From assembly GCF_026262505.1 (NCBI RefSeq), contig NC_067207.1:4844252-4908251 (forward strand): DNA of 64,000 nt. Reading direction: 5' to 3'. Both the position numbers and the translations under genes were made by a program. This stretch comes from Trichomonas vaginalis G3 (taxonomy: Eukaryota > Parabasalia > Trichomonadida > Trichomonadidae). This document shows, one piece after another, positions 61,187 to 64,000 of the stretch; within the stretch, counting starts at the first letter, position 1, and each line of letters opens with the position of its first letter. The notes below the pieces were generated by a model. That model was not told where the DNA came from and searched no databases. It worked only from the letters and a program-made list of their open reading frames with translations.

Positions 61187-61456
61187 GTATTTTCTTATTT
61201 TCTTTGTTTGTCTTGTTTGTCGTGAATAAAAAGTATCATAAAAGCTTTTGCTGTTTTTTCTCAGCCGAAATCAATGATTTTTTCATTTTTGGAATCCTTA
61301 GCGAATGAGGAATCTTTTCTCTCGTGGAAGCTTTGAACAAAAATATAATTTAGGTGAAGAGGTGAGATCTCACCTGTTTTTTCACCTGTTTTTATGGTAG
61401 TAGTGAAATAAAATTTTGTTATCAGTTATTTTATCATCATTTTATTAAGTTCATCT

Positions 61457-61606
61457 TTAGTTAATAATTTGAATGGATTCGCTAATTTCCACTTGAGTCA
61501 CAACACTTGCCCCGGCTAATTGTGAAGAACCTGGGATAAGTACTCCATGAAATGATTTCATTGGTATCATTAATTTAGAAATAGTTGGCTTAATTAATTT
61601 TGTCAT
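61457..61606 (-). CDS. Small leftward Polinton gene (49 aa)
   Basis: ATG at 61604-61606, product beginning MTKLIKPTISKLMIPMKSFH and including SSQLAGASVVTQVE. Preceded by TTTTATTTTTATCATAAATG, the element start signature. Not seen in element 1. Function unknown. Confidence 0.45.
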   Translation of the reverse strand: MTKLIKPTISKLMIPMKSFHGVLIPGSSQLAGASVVTQVEISESIQIIN

Positions 61607-61649
61607 TTATGATAAAAATAAAATTGCATAATTTAAATTTTTTTCTTTC

Positions 61650-61799
61650 TCATTTTCTCATTTTCTCATTTTCATTCTGTTTTGGTTTCAGCAACTTTTC
61701 AAGTTGTTGTCTTGTCAGTAACTTTAATTTTAACTTTGGATCAAATATTGGGTTTCCATCTTTATCTCTTCCAATAACACCATATGGTAGAATCTTCAT
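61650..61799 (-). CDS. Small leftward Polinton gene (49 aa)
   Basis: ATG at 61797-61799, product MKILPYGVIGRDKDGNPIFD followed by a basic helical tail (PKLKLKLLTRQQLEKLLKPK). Start signature TTTATTTTAGTATAAATG. Only in element 2. Function unknown. Confidence 0.45.
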   Translation of the reverse strand: MKILPYGVIGRDKDGNPIFDPKLKLKLLTRQQLEKLLKPKQNENEKMRK

Positions 61800-61876
61800 T
61801 TATACTAAAATAAAAATTTAAATTATGTCGTTTGCTCTTTTGGAGCTCCTAAAGTTTGTTTCACAACATTGAGCGT

Positions 61877-63690
61877 TCATTGAACTCTATACCATGCGAA
61901 TACAGTCATAAATGGTGGCATGTAATCTTTACTTTGTCCCGTTGTTTGTGTATATCCTGAAACGCGATGTGTATGGTTTCCTTCTCCCTGAGTGTCACTC
62001 CAGTAACAATTTATGGCAAATTTAACATCATCTTTAACATCATATCCTTTACCTTTTGTCATTCCTGACCAATCCCAATATCTATGCTTATGCCAACCTG
62101 CTTGAGATGTGCTTAAATCTATGTAGTGACTGTGTGCAGGTAAATTTTCACCTGTAATCGTTTTACTTCCCCCTGTTTCCTTTTGAAGAGTTTGCACAAT
62201 ACAAAAACCTGTCGACTATTTGTTCCCATGCACCAACACCAACATTGCTTTGAGGACCTCTCACATCCATAGATGTATAAATAGAACCTACTGGGTTCAT
62301 TAAATCAAACATATGAGATATTATAGATTGTCTCTTTTGAACTTAAAAATATAGTGTAACTATTTCGGGTTTCTTCTGGTTTTGTGTCAGAATATTTTTT
62401 ATAAATCTTATGTTTTCAGGGTATGTAAAATCTTGACTATAATATTTATTTTTGTCATCTTCATAATAGTATACTATTCTCGTTTTTTCTATTGCATATA
62501 TATCTTTTATATCTATAATATTCTAAATATAATGTTTGCTTTTTTGGGTCTACATGTGCGTCAACACCATAGTCATAATAATACGGTGCTGGAGCTTACG
62601 TTAGACAATGTCATATCTGTCATATCTGTCATTTCATAAACTCTTAAATATTTCTTTTGTTCGTCTCCATATAAGTTTAAGTAGCAGTTGTTGTCTAATG
62701 GAACTTTAACTTGTGTGCCTTATTCTTTATATAGCCTACATACATTTCATTGTTATTTTTCGGAATGAGTTTATACCGTATACCATTTCTTAAGGACTGT
62801 ACAAACCCCCCATCTAAAATATTTGTTTTCTTCATTGACAGAAAAGTCGCCAACAATAGTTTCAATATTTTTTGTTCCAACTAAACTTTGGTATATTTCG
62901 TTAACATAAGTTTTATCTGCTTTCTTTGCTAACTCATCGTTAACAAATGATATATCTGCTTTCTTTGCTAACTCATCGTTAACATAAGTTTTAATCTGCT
63001 TTCTTTGCTAACTCATCGTTAACAAATGATATATCTGCTTTCTTTGCTAACTCATCGTTAACATAAGTTTTATCTGCTTTCTTTGCTAACTCATCGTTAA
63101 CAAATGAATATCTTCTTTGCTAACTCATCGTTAACAAATGATATATCTGCTTTCTTTGCTAACTCATCGTTAACATAAGTTTTATCTGCTTTCTTTGCTA
63201 ACTCATCGTTAACAAATGATATATCTGCTTTCTTTGCTAACTCATCGTTAACATAAGTTTTATCTGCTTTCTTTGCTAACTCATCGTTAACAAATGATAT
63301 ATCTGCTTTCTTTGCTAACTCATCGTTAACAAATGATATATCTGCTTTCTTCATTATGTCATTTAGGAAACCTTTTATGAATTCCTCATTTAAATTAAAT
63401 CTTCCAATCTTCAAAACTTTAGGAAATGCATTTAATGCGTAATATCTTTGTTCTTCTGGTGGAATTGATGTTATATCATCCGTTATACCTTTAATTTTTG
63501 AATTCATAAATAAAATTTCTTTTATATTTGATATCACTGCACCACCTTTGCAAACGAATTCAAAATGGTCATTTTTCAATACTATCTCCAAATCTCCATA
63601 TTTCAACCTTTGCGTTTGTTCTGCCGTCTTTGAATTATATGCATATGTGGCGTATGTAATGGTCTGTGGTTGTTGTTGTTGTTTAATCAT
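61877..63690 (-). pseudogene. Polinton element 2 fibre-like protein, broken
   Basis: Starts at 63690 (MIKQQQQPQTITYATYAYNS). A ~110-residue N-terminal domain leads into a stalk built from about a dozen copies of a 36-39 bp repeat encoding ISFVNDELAKKAD / KTYVNDELAKKAD, then a Tyr-rich middle. The C-terminal collar-like domain has GGSKTITGENLPAHSHYIDL, HKHRYWDWSG, GEGNHTHRVSG and the end MPPFMTVFAWYRVQ. The stalk repeat and C-terminal loops differ from element 1 while the backbone is shared, as expected for a fibre under selection for binding. Several breaks. Confidence 0.75.
62907..63355 (-). repeat. Fibre stalk repeat array (coding)
   Basis: About a dozen units of 36-39 bp, CTTTCTTTGCTAACTCATCG on the + strand, alternating two types (AAATGATATATCTG and CATAAGTTTTATCTG). 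Encodes heptad-like 12-13 residue repeats. Confidence 0.9.
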
Positions 63691-63715
63691 TTTATTACGA
63701 TTTAAAAATAAATAT

Positions 63716-64000
63716 TTAATCCGTTATCTCATCAGCTATTTTTTCTATTTGAAATTGCCATAATATTTCATTCATAAATTCTAAATCACAATCAAATAGG
63801 TCAGTTATTCTAAATTTAATATTTGATAAATCTTTTGAATGAAGAATAAATGAATTCCCGGATAATTGAAACGGATATGATAAAGAAAATATGTTTAAGT
63901 TGATGGATAAAATGTTTTGTATTGATGGGTAAGAGTTAGGGTCTAATGTTTGATGTGAAAATCTCATTGGGGTATTAACTTTATCACATTTGATTAAAAT
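63716..64000 (-). pseudogene. Candidate Polinton minor capsid gene of element 2 (runs off right edge)
   Basis: C-terminal part MRFSHQTLDPNSYPSIQNIL...DLFDCDLEFMNEILWQFQIE, matching 32538-32850 in element 1. Continues past the window. Confidence 0.4.

Larger units (their letters stand above)
50338..64000. mobile_element. Polinton/Maverick element 2 (left ~13.7 kb; continues past window)
   Basis: Terminus at 50338 (AGTAGTATATGTTGAAGGGT...TGTGACTTTTTTTG). Gene order repeats element 1: unknown gene, DNA polymerase B, integrase, two small genes, arrays, primase-helicase, inverted array, fibre, candidate minor capsid. It lacks the KilA-N locus and instead carries a tRNA-like sequence and two small leftward genes. 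Genes are very similar to those of element 1, so the copies are recent. The visible part has roughly eight breaks. Confidence 0.92.

Noticed and set aside
61105-61308. 67-codon frame over the tRNA-like sequence
   Set aside because: Runs through A/B-box and T-rich DNA; no start signature and no protein-like features.
1-64000. Spliceosomal introns
   Set aside because: No host gene needed one to stay open, and I noticed no trichomonad-type branch/3' splice signal (ACTAACACACAG) while reading.

Overview
The window looks like a chromosome segment of a trichomonad parabasalid (Trichomonas vaginalis or a close relative such as Tritrichomonas). The reasons are AT-rich DNA, compact intron-free genes with very short leaders, TCAYW-type initiators before some host genes, a trichomonad-style ankyrin gene, and two long Polinton (Maverick) copies. 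The species is an inference; I could not compare sequences.

Host genes lie in two blocks. The left block (about 5.8-18.2 kb) holds an armadillo-like helical protein, a degenerate TBC-like protein, a five-LIM protein, a 626-aa protein of unknown function, an Atg4-type cysteine protease and a 1,100-residue coiled-coil protein. The right block (39.3-46.5 kb) holds a broken ankyrin gene split by a small inverted-repeat element, an importin-beta-like karyopherin and a calnexin. A 37-bp minisatellite with ankyrin relics fills 47.8-49.4 kb. The left edge (0-4.4 kb) holds fragments of virus-like genes, GC-rich hairpin repeats and two broken integrase genes.

Element 1 is a full-length Polinton at 18,339-39,219 (20,881 bp), with about 646-bp terminal inverted repeats and a 6-bp target duplication (ATTATA). 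The left half reads rightward: unknown gene, protein-primed-type DNA polymerase B with an HNH-like zinc module, integrase, a small gene, then a primase-helicase. The right half is a mostly leftward virion block: phage-like fibre, candidate minor capsid, unknown genes, packaging ATPase, double jelly-roll major capsid protein, and small basic amphipathic proteins. Capsid and integrase frames look whole; polymerase, helicase and fibre are broken, with a dozen or so breaks in all.

Element 2 is a close relative that starts at 50,338 and runs past the window end. It appears to sit inside the left end of yet another copy starting at 49,443. The high similarity of elements 1 and 2 suggests recent activity.

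The most unusual signals are: (i) GC-rich mini-hairpins (about 5-bp stem, 3-nt loop, often in pairs) inserted in genes and spacers, some present in one copy and absent from the other; (ii) 120-142 bp tandem arrays in opposite orientation on both sides of the primase-helicase in both elements; (iii) co-occurrence of PolB and a primase-SF3 helicase; (iv) a tail-collar-like fibre; (v) a shared T-rich/TAAATG start signature on element genes; and (vi) a hairpin-cluster insertion in the ankyrin gene.
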